From Allobosea sp. BK604 (GTDB lineage: Bacteria; Pseudomonadota; Alphaproteobacteria; Rhizobiales; Beijerinckiaceae), in NCBI RefSeq assembly GCF_004341515.1, contig NZ_SLZF01000008.1, positions 62,001 to 126,000 of the forward strand: a stretch of DNA of 64,000 nt, given 5' to 3'. Below, piece by piece: positions 20,297 to 29,454 of this stretch (position 1 is its first letter; every line of letters begins with the position of its first letter). Below the pieces are notes generated by a model, which saw only the letters and a program-made list of their open reading frames with translations, did not search any database and was not told the origin of the DNA. Made by a program: the position numbers and the translations under genes.

Positions 20297-21940
20297 TTAG
20301 GATTTGTAGAGCGTCTTGACCGCCTCGTGCAGTTTCTCGGCAAGCGGCGAGGCGGCATAGGCGTCCGTCACGACCTCGATATAGGCGGCGCTATCGGTTC
20401 GGCCTGCTGCCGCCATGGCCTCGTCGAGCTCGGAGCAGGTCGAAACGCGGGCCGTCAGCCAGCCCTCATTGCCGAAGGCCTGCGGCAGCTCGGCATAGCG
20501 CCAGCGCGCCAGGTCGTTATACGAGGCCGAGGGGTCCTTGCAGAGCAGCCGCTCGATCAGATAGCCGTCATTGTTGAGCACGAAGATGCTCGGCTTCAGC
20601 CCATGCCGGCCGAACTGGCCGATCTCCTGCACGGTGAGCTGATGCGCGCCCTCGCCGGTGATCAGCACGACGTGGCGGTCCCGCGCCGCGATCGCCGCGC
20701 CGAAGGCAGCCGGCGTCGCCCAGCCGATCGATCCCCACAGCGTCTGGTTATGGAAGGTCGCTCCCTTCGGCAGCAGGGCGAAACCCATACCCATCGAGAC
20801 CGTGCCGGTCTCGACGACAACGATGTCACCGGGCTTCAGGAACCTCTCCCAGCGCGAATAGAGCGCGGCGGCGCCGATCTCGTCCCCGCCTGTCCCGCCT
20901 GCGTCAGCGAGAGGTTTGGCCGCGAGCTTCTGCCAGTCGCGCGGCAAGAGTCGCTTCGCCAGCAGGATCAGAAGCTCGCCCATCTCGACATCCGGATAGA
21001 TCCTGCCGTCGATCTGGACGTGATGATGAGCGATCGTGATCGTCTTTGCCGGGTCGAGCCTGGCGGTGAAGGCGCCGCTGTTGAAATCGGTCATCGGCGC
21101 CCCGACGAGCAGGACGCGGTCGCTGCTCTCGACGAAATCGCGGACCGGCTCGTTCATCAACGCGCCATTGTACATGCCGATATAGGCCCGGTGCTGCTCG
21201 TCGAGCACGGACTTGCCCATCATCATGGTCGAGAAGGGCAGGCCGGAGGCGTCGACCACGGCCTGAAGCTCGTCGCGCAAGCCGGCGCGCGCCACCAGGA
21301 TGCCACCGACGAGGCAGGCGGACGACGCGCCGGCGAGCGCCGCGACGATCGCGTCTGCCGCCGCGGCGAGCCGGGCCTGATCGCTGTGCGGGGCCGGGAT
21401 CGGCGCGGCCTCGCCCAGGACCGGCTGGTTCGCCAGATCGGCCGGGAAGGCCATGTAGACCGGCCGGCGATGATAAAGCGCCTCGGCGATCAGGCGCTCG
21501 GTCTCATAGGCGACGTTCTGCGGGGTCATCACCGCATGGGCGCAGACGACCGGCTCGCTCATGCGCCGAAACAGGTCGTATTCGCCGTTGCCGAAGGTGT
21601 GGTGCATCGGCGCCCGGGCATATTGCGTCGCCATGTTCGGCATGCCGACGAGATGGAAGACCGGCAGATGCTCTGCATAGGCGCCAGCGACCCCGTTGAT
21701 CGCGCTCAATTCGCCGACGCCATAGGTGGTCGACAGTGCAGCGACACCCCTGATGCGGGCATAGCCATCGGCGGCATAGGCTGCATTGAGCTCGTTGCCG
21801 CAGCCGATCCAGCTGAGCCGCGGATCGGCGCAGACGGCATCGGAGACGGCGAAGGAATAGTCGCCGGGCACGCCGAAGACATCGCTGACGCCGATATCAT
21901 GGAGGCGCGACAGCACATGCTGGATGACGGTCCTTGTCAT
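20297..21940 (-). CDS. Thiamine-diphosphate 2-keto-acid decarboxylase (pyruvate/indolepyruvate type)
   Basis: A 547-aa enzyme of the PDC/IPDC family, which decarboxylates a 2-oxo acid non-oxidatively to an aldehyde. Visible features are the cofactor glutamate in GCGNELNAAYAADGYAR, the His-His pair in MHHTFGNGEYDLF, and the ThDP/Mg motif GEGAHQLT...NNDGYLIE. The motif carries GEG where GDG is usual. The substrate (pyruvate, phenylpyruvate, indolepyruvate or a branched 2-oxo acid) cannot be decided. It starts 29 bp after the AtuA-like gene and probably shares its mRNA. Confidence 0.9.
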   Translation of the reverse strand: MTRTVIQHVLSRLHDIGVSDVFGVPGDYSFAVSDAVCADPRLSWIGCGNELNAAYAADGYARIRGVAALSTTYGVGELSAINGVAGAYAEHLPVFHLVGMPNMATQYARAPMHHTFGNGEYDLFRRMSEPVVCAHAVMTPQNVAYETERLIAEALYHRRPVYMAFPADLANQPVLGEAAPIPAPHSDQARLAAAADAIVAALAGASSACLVGGILVARAGLRDELQAVVDASGLPFSTMMMGKSVLDEQHRAYIGMYNGALMNEPVRDFVESSDRVLLVGAPMTDFNSGAFTARLDPAKTITIAHHHVQIDGRIYPDVEMGELLILLAKRLLPRDWQKLAAKPLADAGGTGGDEIGAAALYSRWERFLKPGDIVVVETGTVSMGMGFALLPKGATFHNQTLWGSIGWATPAAFGAAIAARDRHVVLITGEGAHQLTVQEIGQFGRHGLKPSIFVLNNDGYLIERLLCKDPSASYNDLARWRYAELPQAFGNEGWLTARVSTCSELDEAMAAAGRTDSAAYIEVVTDAYAASPLAEKLHEAVKTLYKS

Positions 21941-21969
21941 GGTCGGTTCCTCTGATTGCGACGGGGGCG

Positions 21970-24051
21970 TCAGAAGGCCGAGGCCCTGGCCAGCGCCGCG
22001 GCGTGGATCGGAATGGACAGTCCCTCGAGCGTGGCCTGCTGCTGGGCGCCGAAGACGTCCCGTTCGTCAATCGAGGCGGAGATGTTGGGGCGATCGACCG
22101 AGATCTTGATCGCATTGCAGCTGTCGACGAAGAAGGTGCCGACAATCCGCTCCGCCGGCAGGCCGAGAATGTCCGCGATGTTCTCCTTGCAGAAGACGTT
22201 CGAGCGCAGCGCCGCCTCGTAATTCTCGCCGGAGGTGAAGATGATGTCGAAGGTCAGGCGGTTGATGCCGGCATCCTTGCTGCGGATCACCACGGCCATG
22301 TCGAGCAGCCGATGGCTGCCGATCGCGACGCCGGAAGGCGGTACATCGGCGATCAGCGAGAGCGTGCGATCGTCGAGATTGCCGGCATAGCCTGTCTCGC
22401 CGATGTCGAAATAGCGTGCGCGCGCCGTTGCTTCCTGCCTCCAGTCACCTCCGTCGGCGCGGAAATAGGTGATCGGGAACATCACATCCTTGATCACCGC
22501 CTCGTTCTGCAGGAGGTGATAGAGCGACCAGGCATAGGCATCCGGCGCGTCGAGGGCCAGGAGGGTTCCCGGCTGGAAGGCTGCGAGCTTGCCGATGCGC
22601 TCGATCTCCTGGCCATGCAGGGCCTCGAGGCGTTGCGCGTCGCGCTCGACCGTCCGCAGCAGGATCGCGGGCCTCGACTCATCGGCTTCGATGATCTTGT
22701 AGCTGGCATCGGCGAGCGCATCCGGGAACTCATCCTCGATCAGCTTGATCACGGCAGCCTTGATCGCCGCGTAGTTGGCGAAGAAGACCGGATCGCGCGT
22801 GCCGCTGGGAACGATCGCGCCGAAAGTGCCGTCCTCGCGCTGGAAGCTGACCAGATTGGGAGAGAGCGGATAGGCGATATTGCCTGCCGTCGCCTTGCGG
22901 CCGGGATAGCCGTAATGGATGAGGTAGTGCGTCAAAAGACTGGCGAGCAGGACCGCGGCGTCCCGGCTCCTGGCGCTGGTTTCGATGATAATGCCGAGCT
23001 CGCGCTCTGCTGCCGCCACGTGCCGCGTCTGCACGCCGTTGCGGCCATAGACCAGCACGTCGTCCGGTATCTTCGCCAGGTCCGCGGGGTCGATATGGAT
23101 CAGCGAGACCTTGCGCCGGCCGAGCTTGCGCGCGCCTTCCAGCTTGATGCTCCAGGGCCAGGGCTTGGCCGAGCGGATGAAGCGACTATTGCGAATGCCG
23201 GCCGTGCGGCCGTCATGGGAGAAGAACTCGGTCTTCTCCATGGCCAGGATGCCTTCGGGGTAGAATTGCAGCTGCGGATGGCTCTCCTCATAGAGCGAGT
23301 GAGCCGCGATCGAGTAGGCGGTGCAGCGCCGGGCCGGGTTCGGAGCGACGAAGAGTGCGGTGCCGTCATCGTAGATCTCGGCCACGAGGCAATCCGACGG
23401 CGAGCCGGGATCGCAGGCCAGCGCGCCGCATTCGAGCACATGGCCGACATGATAGGCGAGGCCCGGTTCGATGCCGCGGCGGATCATGTCCGAGGCGAAC
23501 AGCGCGATGTCGCAGGAGCGCCCGGCGAGGATATACTGCGCCCCGTCCTCCAGCGCGGTGATCAGCGGATGGATACCCATCTGGCCAACGATCGTGCTAT
23601 CGCGCAGGGCCTCCTCGTCGAGATCGGGGCCGCGCCCGGTCGGCAGGAGCTTTCCGGCCTGGAACTCCTTGATCACCAGCTCCGGATCGAGCTCGGCGCC
23701 GATCGTCGCGACCTTGGCGTCCTTGACGCCGAGCTCAGCGAAGACCTCCTTGGCGATGCCGACCATGAGATCGAGATTGCGGTTCCCGCCGGCCATGCCG
23801 CTGCTGCCGAGGATCACCGGGCAGCCCAGGCGCTGGCCGGCCTCGACCATGTGGCGGAAATCCGCCTTAACGGCCTCGGTTTCGAAATATTCCGTGCCGG
23901 TGCCGAGATAATAGGGGCCGGCATCCATGGAACCGCCATCGGAGATGATGGCATCGACCTGCCCGGCGAGAGCCGCCTCGAGCGATTCCTTGGGATAGCC
24001 GTATCCGAGAGCGCCGCAGGCGGAGACGACACGATAAAGCAGCTTCGGCAT
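21970..24051 (-). CDS. AtuA-family (DUF1446) protein fused to DUF4387
   Basis: A 693-aa protein. Residues ~1-450 match the acyclic-terpene-utilisation AtuA family (DUF1446): GALGYGYPKES, SDGGSMDAGPYYLG, GRSCDIALFA. The last ~110 residues match DUF4387: DMAVVIRSKDAG, DVFGAQQQA. In most genomes DUF4387 is, to my knowledge, a separate small gene next to AtuA; here both are one chain. AtuA itself is needed for citronellol/geraniol breakdown in Pseudomonas, but many family members are unstudied. AAGGAG precedes the start. It lies between a LysR regulator and a keto-acid decarboxylase. Confidence 0.85.
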   Translation of the reverse strand: MPKLLYRVVSACGALGYGYPKESLEAALAGQVDAIISDGGSMDAGPYYLGTGTEYFETEAVKADFRHMVEAGQRLGCPVILGSSGMAGGNRNLDLMVGIAKEVFAELGVKDAKVATIGAELDPELVIKEFQAGKLLPTGRGPDLDEEALRDSTIVGQMGIHPLITALEDGAQYILAGRSCDIALFASDMIRRGIEPGLAYHVGHVLECGALACDPGSPSDCLVAEIYDDGTALFVAPNPARRCTAYSIAAHSLYEESHPQLQFYPEGILAMEKTEFFSHDGRTAGIRNSRFIRSAKPWPWSIKLEGARKLGRRKVSLIHIDPADLAKIPDDVLVYGRNGVQTRHVAAAERELGIIIETSARSRDAAVLLASLLTHYLIHYGYPGRKATAGNIAYPLSPNLVSFQREDGTFGAIVPSGTRDPVFFANYAAIKAAVIKLIEDEFPDALADASYKIIEADESRPAILLRTVERDAQRLEALHGQEIERIGKLAAFQPGTLLALDAPDAYAWSLYHLLQNEAVIKDVMFPITYFRADGGDWRQEATARARYFDIGETGYAGNLDDRTLSLIADVPPSGVAIGSHRLLDMAVVIRSKDAGINRLTFDIIFTSGENYEAALRSNVFCKENIADILGLPAERIVGTFFVDSCNAIKISVDRPNISASIDERDVFGAQQQATLEGLSIPIHAAALARASAF

Positions 24052-24173
24052 GGTGAGCTCCTTCCAGGTTCAGGAGCTGGCCTGCCGCCATGCCCCGCGT
24101 GATGCGGCGGGACATGTGTCGCAAACCGGGCGGCAGGAAAAATATTACTTCGCTATGCGCGTATCGGCGCCGC

Positions 24174-25109
24174 TTATGGCTCGGCGGCACCGATCCAGGT
24201 CGCCCCTGGTGGACAGCTCTTCGCCAGGTACTCCGCCATCAGCCGAACGAGGATGTCGCGCACGGCTTCCCCCGCATGGGTCAGCGGGTAGTCGCTGGAT
24301 GAGATGATCGAGGCCGTCAGATGCAGCGGTGGCTCGATCACGGCCGGCGCGGCAAGACCAGCCCCGAGACCATCCCCGAGGGCGCCCATCGGGATGATGG
24401 TCGCGCCGATGCCGGTCCGTACGGCTGACAGCACGCTGGAGAATTGATCGGCCTCGATCACGACGTTGGGCTGCAGCCCCGCGGCGGCGAAGATGCGGTC
24501 CAGGAGGCGGCGCGTGACATTGGCCTGGCCCGGCAGGACCAGCGGCAGCCGCGCGAGTTCGGCAAGCGAAATCGCGCCGTCCGATGCTGCTTCGCCATGA
24601 TTGCGGATGGCATAAAGCCGCTGCCGGAACAGCAGCTTGCGGGCGAAGGCCGGCACCATCTCGTCCTCGAAGACGAGCGCCATATCGAGCGCGTGAGCTT
24701 CCACCCGGGCGCGGATCGTCTCGCTATCCGCGACCGCGAGCTTGAGAGTGACCTTCGGCAGGCCCGACCTGCAGACATCCACGATCTGGCCGGCAAGGCT
24801 TGCCGCGAGGGTCGACGACATGCCGAGGCCGACGGTTCCGGCTGCTTCGCCGCTGCTGGAGCGCACGATGCCGGGAAGCTGCTCCATTTGCCTCAGGATC
24901 GACGAGGCTTCGCGATAGAGAACCTCGCCGGCCGCAGTCGGGCGGACGCCGCGGGCGCTGCGCTGGAGAAGACTCAGCCCGAGCTTCTCCTCCAGTTCCG
25001 CAATCTGCTGACTGAGCGCGGGCTGCGCGACATGGATCAGGGTTGCGGCGCGCGAAAAACTGCCCGCCTCGACGATGCGCACGAAGTAACGCAGATGGCG
25101 GAGCTGCAT
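24174..25109 (-). CDS. LysR-family transcriptional regulator (Nac-like)
   Basis: A 311-aa DNA-binding regulator. The N-terminal winged helix-turn-helix is LRHLRYFVRIVEAGSFSRAATLIHVAQPALSQQIAELE, and the C-terminal half is a periplasmic-binding-like effector domain. The start at 25109 is the standard LysR beginning (MQLRHLRYF); a longer frame would run back through repeat copy B. It is 122 bp upstream of the AtuA/DUF4387 gene on the same strand, so it likely controls that gene and the decarboxylase. The effector is unknown. Confidence 0.9.
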   Translation of the reverse strand: MQLRHLRYFVRIVEAGSFSRAATLIHVAQPALSQQIAELEEKLGLSLLQRSARGVRPTAAGEVLYREASSILRQMEQLPGIVRSSSGEAAGTVGLGMSSTLAASLAGQIVDVCRSGLPKVTLKLAVADSETIRARVEAHALDMALVFEDEMVPAFARKLLFRQRLYAIRNHGEAASDGAISLAELARLPLVLPGQANVTRRLLDRIFAAAGLQPNVVIEADQFSSVLSAVRTGIGATIIPMGALGDGLGAGLAAPAVIEPPLHLTASIISSSDYPLTHAGEAVRDILVRLMAEYLAKSCPPGATWIGAAEP

Positions 25110-25148
25110 GAGACGGTCCGGTCGTTGAACATCAGTTCGATCGCGACA

Positions 25149-25250
25149 AGAGCATTTTCGCGTTTCCTCGAAACGCGAAAATTCTCCAAGCTTTTGTTTT
25201 ATCGCATTTTCGTCACGCGAACCGGTGCCCACTTCGCTCGAAAATGCTCT
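25149..25250 (-). repeat. Dispersed intergenic repeat, copy B
   Basis: Same family as the copy at 3085-3186, in reverse orientation, with AGAGCATTTTCG at both termini (inverted). It lies about 40 bp upstream of the lysR start and so may separate or shape its promoter. Confidence 0.85.
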
Positions 25251-25297
25251 ATCGGAAGCGAACCATACTCGATCAGGCCCGCCCTCCAAGCGCACGA

Positions 25298-25537
25298 TTA
25301 TCGGCCTCGCAGTCGGGCCGCAAAGATATGCGCCAGTTGCAATGTCTCGACTTCAGCCGGCGTGCCGCGAAGGGAGGCGGCGAGGGAGCAGGCTGTTCGG
25401 CCTAATGCCACGTACTCCCGCATCGTCTCGCTCAACTTCGACAGGTCTCTGCCATCTGGACGCGCCGAGCTATCTTTCCGGTGAGAATCGGGACCTGCTT
25501 GGGTACAGATGGCCTTGCGCGTCGCCGCAAGCGCCAT
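25298..25537 (-). CDS. Possible small protein upstream of lysR
   Basis: A 79-aa open frame. The last 45 residues (MREYVALGRTACSLAASL...QLAHIFAARLRGR) have the look of a helical small protein, but no family is recognised and no strong ribosome-binding site is seen. The 350-bp gap otherwise holds only repeat copy B and the rfbD leader. Confidence 0.25.
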   Translation of the reverse strand: MALAATRKAICTQAGPDSHRKDSSARPDGRDLSKLSETMREYVALGRTACSLAASLRGTPAEVETLQLAHIFAARLRGR

Positions 25538-25602
25538 GGAAATGTCTTATCGCTGAAGAATAAGGCCGGCCGAGCAAACGAGCCGGCGGCCAAGGAGGGT
25601 AG

Positions 25603-26481
25603 GTGAGCATCCAGGTTCTCGTCAGCGGGGGGAATGGCCGGCTTGCGCGCGCATTGGTGGCCGTTGGCGGCCCTGGCGTGCACGCGCTGTCGCGTGCCGA
25701 ACTGGATGTGACGGACATCCCTGCCTTCAAGGCAGCCCTGGCGCAGTTGCGGCCGGATGCCGTCATCAATGCGGCGGCCATCAGCAATGTGGATGCATCC
25801 GAAGCGGCGACGGATCGGGCGCAGGCCGTCAACGCACGGGCACCCGGTCAGATGGCGCAAGCCTGCGCCGGGATGGGCGTGCCCTTCATCCATATTTCGA
25901 CGGATTACGTGTTCGGTGACGGGGTGGATCGGCCTTGGCGCGAGTCCGATCCCGTCTCGCCGATCAACAATTATGGTCGCCTGAAAGCCGAGGCCGAGCG
26001 GAATGTCCTCGCTGTCGGGGAGGGGGTCTGCGTCGCCCGGGTCGCGTGGCTGTTCGGCGACGGCAAGGACTTCATCAGCCACCTCCTGCGCGGCCAAGGC
26101 GCTATCGCCAAGGTCGCGAGCGATCAGGTCGGCTCGCCGACCCCGATCTTTGCGCTCGCCAGACGGTTGCTGGACCTGGCCGCACGCATGAAGGCGCGAG
26201 AGGCTGTTCCCCGCATCCTCCACCTGGCGGGCTCGCCCGCAGTGTCGCGGGCGGATTGGGTCGCCGCGGCATTCGATGCGCTGGCGCTGGCAGGAAAGCG
26301 AACGCCGCAGATCGAGCGGGTTGACATGGCCTATTTCCCCTCTGCCGCTCCGCGTCCGCGCTATAGCGCCCTCGATTGCAGCCTGGCGGCCGATTTGTTC
26401 GGAGGAGAGCTCGACTGGCGCAACGTGGTGGCGCAGCCCGAGACCTTTTCCGCAGCCTTCGATCGGCCCGCGACGAGCTGA
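25603..26481 (+). CDS. rfbD: dTDP-4-dehydrorhamnose reductase
   Basis: A 292-aa RmlD-type reductase that would make dTDP-L-rhamnose or a related sugar for surface polysaccharide. Visible features are a glycine-rich NAD(P) motif (SGGNGRLA), STDYVFGDG, and the catalytic YGRLKAE. The C-terminal part holds the family's LHLAGSPAVSRADW stretch. The start is GTG, preceded by AAGGAGG at good spacing. No rmlA, B or C is nearby, so the other steps must be encoded elsewhere. Confidence 0.88.
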   Translation: MSIQVLVSGGNGRLARALVAVGGPGVHALSRAELDVTDIPAFKAALAQLRPDAVINAAAISNVDASEAATDRAQAVNARAPGQMAQACAGMGVPFIHISTDYVFGDGVDRPWRESDPVSPINNYGRLKAEAERNVLAVGEGVCVARVAWLFGDGKDFISHLLRGQGAIAKVASDQVGSPTPIFALARRLLDLAARMKAREAVPRILHLAGSPAVSRADWVAAAFDALALAGKRTPQIERVDMAYFPSAAPRPRYSALDCSLAADLFGGELDWRNVVAQPETFSAAFDRPATS

Positions 26482-26524
26482 AGCAAAAGGGCTGGAGCGC
26501 TCAAGCTTCGGCCGTCCGCCGCTA

Positions 26525-26626
26525 GGGCATTTTCGCGCCTCTTCGAAACGCAAAAATTCTCTATCCCTTTGTTTTAACGCATTTTCTTCACGCGAACCGG
26601 CGTCCACTTCGCTCGAAAATGCTCTA
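26525..26626 (-). repeat. Dispersed intergenic repeat, copy C
   Basis: Reverse-oriented member of the ~100-bp family, 44 bp after the rfbD stop. Together with about 180 bp of unremarkable DNA up to 26806 it fills the gap before the glycosyltransferase gene. I see no gene in that gap. Confidence 0.85.
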
Positions 26627-26806
26627 TGATGTGGGCTATAGTGGCGAGGATACCGGCTAACATTAGCTACCCCTTCCGCGCACTTTCTTCGCTCCCCCCG
26701 AACATCGACAATCCCTGCTGACCTTGAGCGGCAATCGGGCCGCGGGGTGGATTTGTGAATCCCGCAGCGGAGTCGCGGGTCCGGAACAGTGCAGCAGGTT
26801 TGAGCA

Positions 26807-28069
26807 ATGAGCTTGAACGGTGGGGTTTCTGAACGTGGCTTGCCGGTGCGGCCACTCGATATTCGGCACCTGATCTTCGATGAAGCCGACGATCATCCGT
26901 CGGGGGCCAACGGCCTGCACCAGGTCGCGCGCCAGCTCGCACTGGAACAGATTCATTCCGGCGATCAATCGCGCCTCGTCTTCCTGGCCGCGCCAGGCCG
27001 CGAGCCCGAAGTTCCCGCGGGGATTCCGGCGCAGATTCTGCCGCTTCGCGGCCGCCGGATGCTGGGCAAGACCATCGGGCTCGATCGGGATGTCCTGGAT
27101 GCGGTCCTGTCCGATGCCGGGCCCTCGACCGTCTATCATATCCATGGGGTCAGGCAGCCGTTGCTCCTGCCGATCACCAGCGCGCTGCGCCGGCGCGGCG
27201 TGCCCTATGGCATCACCGCGCATAGCCGCTTCGCCCATATCTACAGCCTCGACTACAAGCTGGAGCGGCGCAAGACCGCCCTCTACGTCAAGCTTGTCGA
27301 GAGCTTTGCGTTGAAGTCGGCACGATTCATCCACGCGCTGACACCGCACGAAGCCGATGTGATGCGCCTGCTCGTCCCGGCCGCCAATGTCGTGCTCCTG
27401 CCCAATGCCGTCTATTCCAGCCGCCTGGACGGGGTTCCGCCGGCGCCGACGCGTCTCGCCCCGTCTGCCGAGTTTCCGACCTTCGGGTTCTTCGGGCGCC
27501 TGGCGGTCGAGCATAAAGGCCTCGACCTGCTGATCGAGGGCTTCGTTCGCTATCGCCGCGAAGGGGGCAAGGGCAGGCTGGCGATGTTCGGCAGCGGGCA
27601 AAACCATCAGCAGCTCGCGGAGATGTGCCTTGCTGGCGGCGTGGCCGAATTCAGCTCGATCGGGGGGCCACGTTTCGGCGAAGACAAGCTCCGCGCCGCA
27701 AGCCAGTGGGATTTCTATGTCGCCCCGTCGCGCTTCGATCACATGCCGCTCGCACTGATGGAAGCCGGCCTCATGGGCCTGCCGCTCATCCTCTCCGAGG
27801 GAACCGGGTTGCTCGGCGAGGTGGAGGCGGCCGGGGCCGGCCTCGCGATTGCGGATCTCAGCGCCCAATCCGTCGCTCAGGCAATGCATGCCGCCGAGAC
27901 GATCGGACCGAAGCAATGGCGCGTGCTGTCGCAGAGCGCCTATGGCGTTGCGCTATCGATTGGAGACTGGACGACGATCTCCGCCTGCCTGCGCGATCTC
28001 TATTGCGGGCATCCGCTCGCTGACGGGGGCCGCTCGGCGACCTCCGTCACAAAGCATGCCGCAGCCTGA
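26807..28069 (+). CDS. Glycosyltransferase family 4-like protein
   Basis: A 420-aa GT-B transferase. The N-terminal half carries GANGLHQVARQLA and YHIHGVRQP. The C-terminal Rossmann half has FGFFGRLAVEHKGLDLLIEGF and the donor-binding APSRFDHMPLALMEAGLMGLP, the family's E-x7-E region. It probably adds a sugar to a lipid-linked glycan at the cytoplasmic membrane. The neighbouring rfbD, aminotransferase and epimerase support a polysaccharide role. Donor and acceptor are unknown. Confidence 0.85.
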   Translation: MSLNGGVSERGLPVRPLDIRHLIFDEADDHPSGANGLHQVARQLALEQIHSGDQSRLVFLAAPGREPEVPAGIPAQILPLRGRRMLGKTIGLDRDVLDAVLSDAGPSTVYHIHGVRQPLLLPITSALRRRGVPYGITAHSRFAHIYSLDYKLERRKTALYVKLVESFALKSARFIHALTPHEADVMRLLVPAANVVLLPNAVYSSRLDGVPPAPTRLAPSAEFPTFGFFGRLAVEHKGLDLLIEGFVRYRREGGKGRLAMFGSGQNHQQLAEMCLAGGVAEFSSIGGPRFGEDKLRAASQWDFYVAPSRFDHMPLALMEAGLMGLPLILSEGTGLLGEVEAAGAGLAIADLSAQSVAQAMHAAETIGPKQWRVLSQSAYGVALSIGDWTTISACLRDLYCGHPLADGGRSATSVTKHAAA

Positions 28070-28284
28070 GCCTATTCGGCGTCAAAATGGATTACCCCTT
28101 ATTCCTTGGGGTTAGCCTAGTAGTAAATCTCAAGTGTCGTTAGTGTGGCGGTGAGTTACATGCTAGCGTTATTTTTGTCAGATCTCTTTTATATAAAGAT
28201 CTGAATACAATCCATTTTTACCGTGAAGCTCCATTATTTGATTTTTAAAGAAATCGAAGGGGGCAGAAACGACAGGAGACGGAA
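28070..28284. promoter_or_regulatory. AT-rich leader with inverted repeat before the aminotransferase gene
   Basis: This gap is strikingly AT-rich for the window. It contains an inverted repeat at 28179-28203 (CAGATCT / AGATCTG around TTTTATATAA) and an AGGAGA ribosome-binding site before 28285. The palindrome could be an operator of the aminotransferase-epimerase pair; no regulator is identified. Confidence 0.4.
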
Positions 28285-29454
28285 ATGAAGGTTCCGTTCT
28301 ACCGGCATTCATTAGATGCTGGCAGTGCAACACTTGTCGCCGACGTTATTGAGAGTGGCTTTCTGACGAGCGGGAAGCGTTGCGCCAGGGTCGAGGAGCA
28401 GCTTCGCGCCTTTTTCGGTGTATCGCACGCAAAACTGACCAGCAGCTGGACACAGGGCGCCGTGGCGACCCTGCTCGCCTTGGGCATCGGGCCCGGCGAT
28501 GAGGTGATCGTGCCGGCGATGACCTTCGTCGCGACGGCCAACGTCGTGAAGCAGGTCGGGGCGAGACCTGTCTTCGTCGATGTCGATCCGCTGACGCTCC
28601 TGATCGACATCGCCCTGGTCAAGGCGGCCGTCACGCCGCGAACCAAGGCCGTCATCCCGGTGCATCTCTATGGCCAGTTGGTGGACATCGCTGCCTTGCG
28701 CGCCGCCCTGCGCCCCGACATCAGGATCATCGAGGACGCCGCCCATTGCTTCGAGGGCAGGCGGGGCGGTCGGCGCCCCGGAACGGGCAGCGATGCCGCG
28801 ATCTTCTCGTTCTACGCGACGAAGAACGTCACTTGCGGCGAGGGCGGCGCGGTCATCACGAACGATGCCGAACTGGCCGCCAGCCTGAACGAAACCGTGC
28901 TGCACGGCATGTCCGCCACCGCAGCGCAGCGTTTCTCCGGGGGGCGCTACCAGCATTGGGACGTCGCGCGGCTCGGAACGAAGGCGAACCTTCCCGATAT
29001 CCTGGCTGTCCTCCTCGAAGGGCAGATCGAGACCGTCGACGATCGGCTGGAGCGCCGCGAGGCGCTGTCCAGGCGCTATGAGGACGCCCTAGCCGACACG
29101 CCGATCAGTTTCCCGGTCATGGAGCTCGGGTCGGCCTCGGCGCGCCATCTCTTTCCGATCCATGTCCCTGACGGCCGCCGCGACTGGGTCATGCGCACGC
29201 TCAACGACCAGGGCATCGGCGCGACGGTCAACTATCGCGCGGTGACCGAGCTCAGCCTCTATCGCAACGATGCCTTGGTGAGCCAGGGCAGCTTCCCGGT
29301 TTCACGCGAGTGGGGCGAGGGCACGCTGTCCCTGCCACTGTTCCCGACTCTGCAGGAGGAAGAGCAGGACTACGTCCTGAACGTTCTTCGCTACCAGGTC
29401 CTGCCCTTCCTTGATTCCAGCGCAACAGACGAAAGAGGAGTGGCTGCGCTATGA
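28285..29454 (+). CDS. DegT/DnrJ/EryC1/StrS-type sugar aminotransferase
   Basis: A 389-aa PLP enzyme. Asp151 in IIEDAAHCF contacts the cofactor nitrogen, and Lys180 in SFYATKNVTCGEGG is the expected PLP-binding lysine. The family transaminates nucleotide-linked keto sugars, and close relatives act on 4- or 3-keto-6-deoxy sugars. The SWTQGAVATLLALGIGPGDEVIVPAMTF stretch is also typical. It overlaps the epimerase gene by 4 bp (ATGA), so they are translated together. Confidence 0.9.
   Translation: MKVPFYRHSLDAGSATLVADVIESGFLTSGKRCARVEEQLRAFFGVSHAKLTSSWTQGAVATLLALGIGPGDEVIVPAMTFVATANVVKQVGARPVFVDVDPLTLLIDIALVKAAVTPRTKAVIPVHLYGQLVDIAALRAALRPDIRIIEDAAHCFEGRRGGRRPGTGSDAAIFSFYATKNVTCGEGGAVITNDAELAASLNETVLHGMSATAAQRFSGGRYQHWDVARLGTKANLPDILAVLLEGQIETVDDRLERREALSRRYEDALADTPISFPVMELGSASARHLFPIHVPDGRRDWVMRTLNDQGIGATVNYRAVTELSLYRNDALVSQGSFPVSREWGEGTLSLPLFPTLQEEEQDYVLNVLRYQVLPFLDSSATDERGVAAL

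Noticed and set aside
21934..24102. A 722-codon plus-strand frame opposite the AtuA-like gene.
   Set aside because: Antisense shadow; the minus-strand protein matches AtuA and DUF4387 along its full length.
25432..26607. A 391-codon minus-strand frame running from repeat copy C through rfbD.
   Set aside because: It starts inside the dispersed repeat and mirrors rfbD; no motif.
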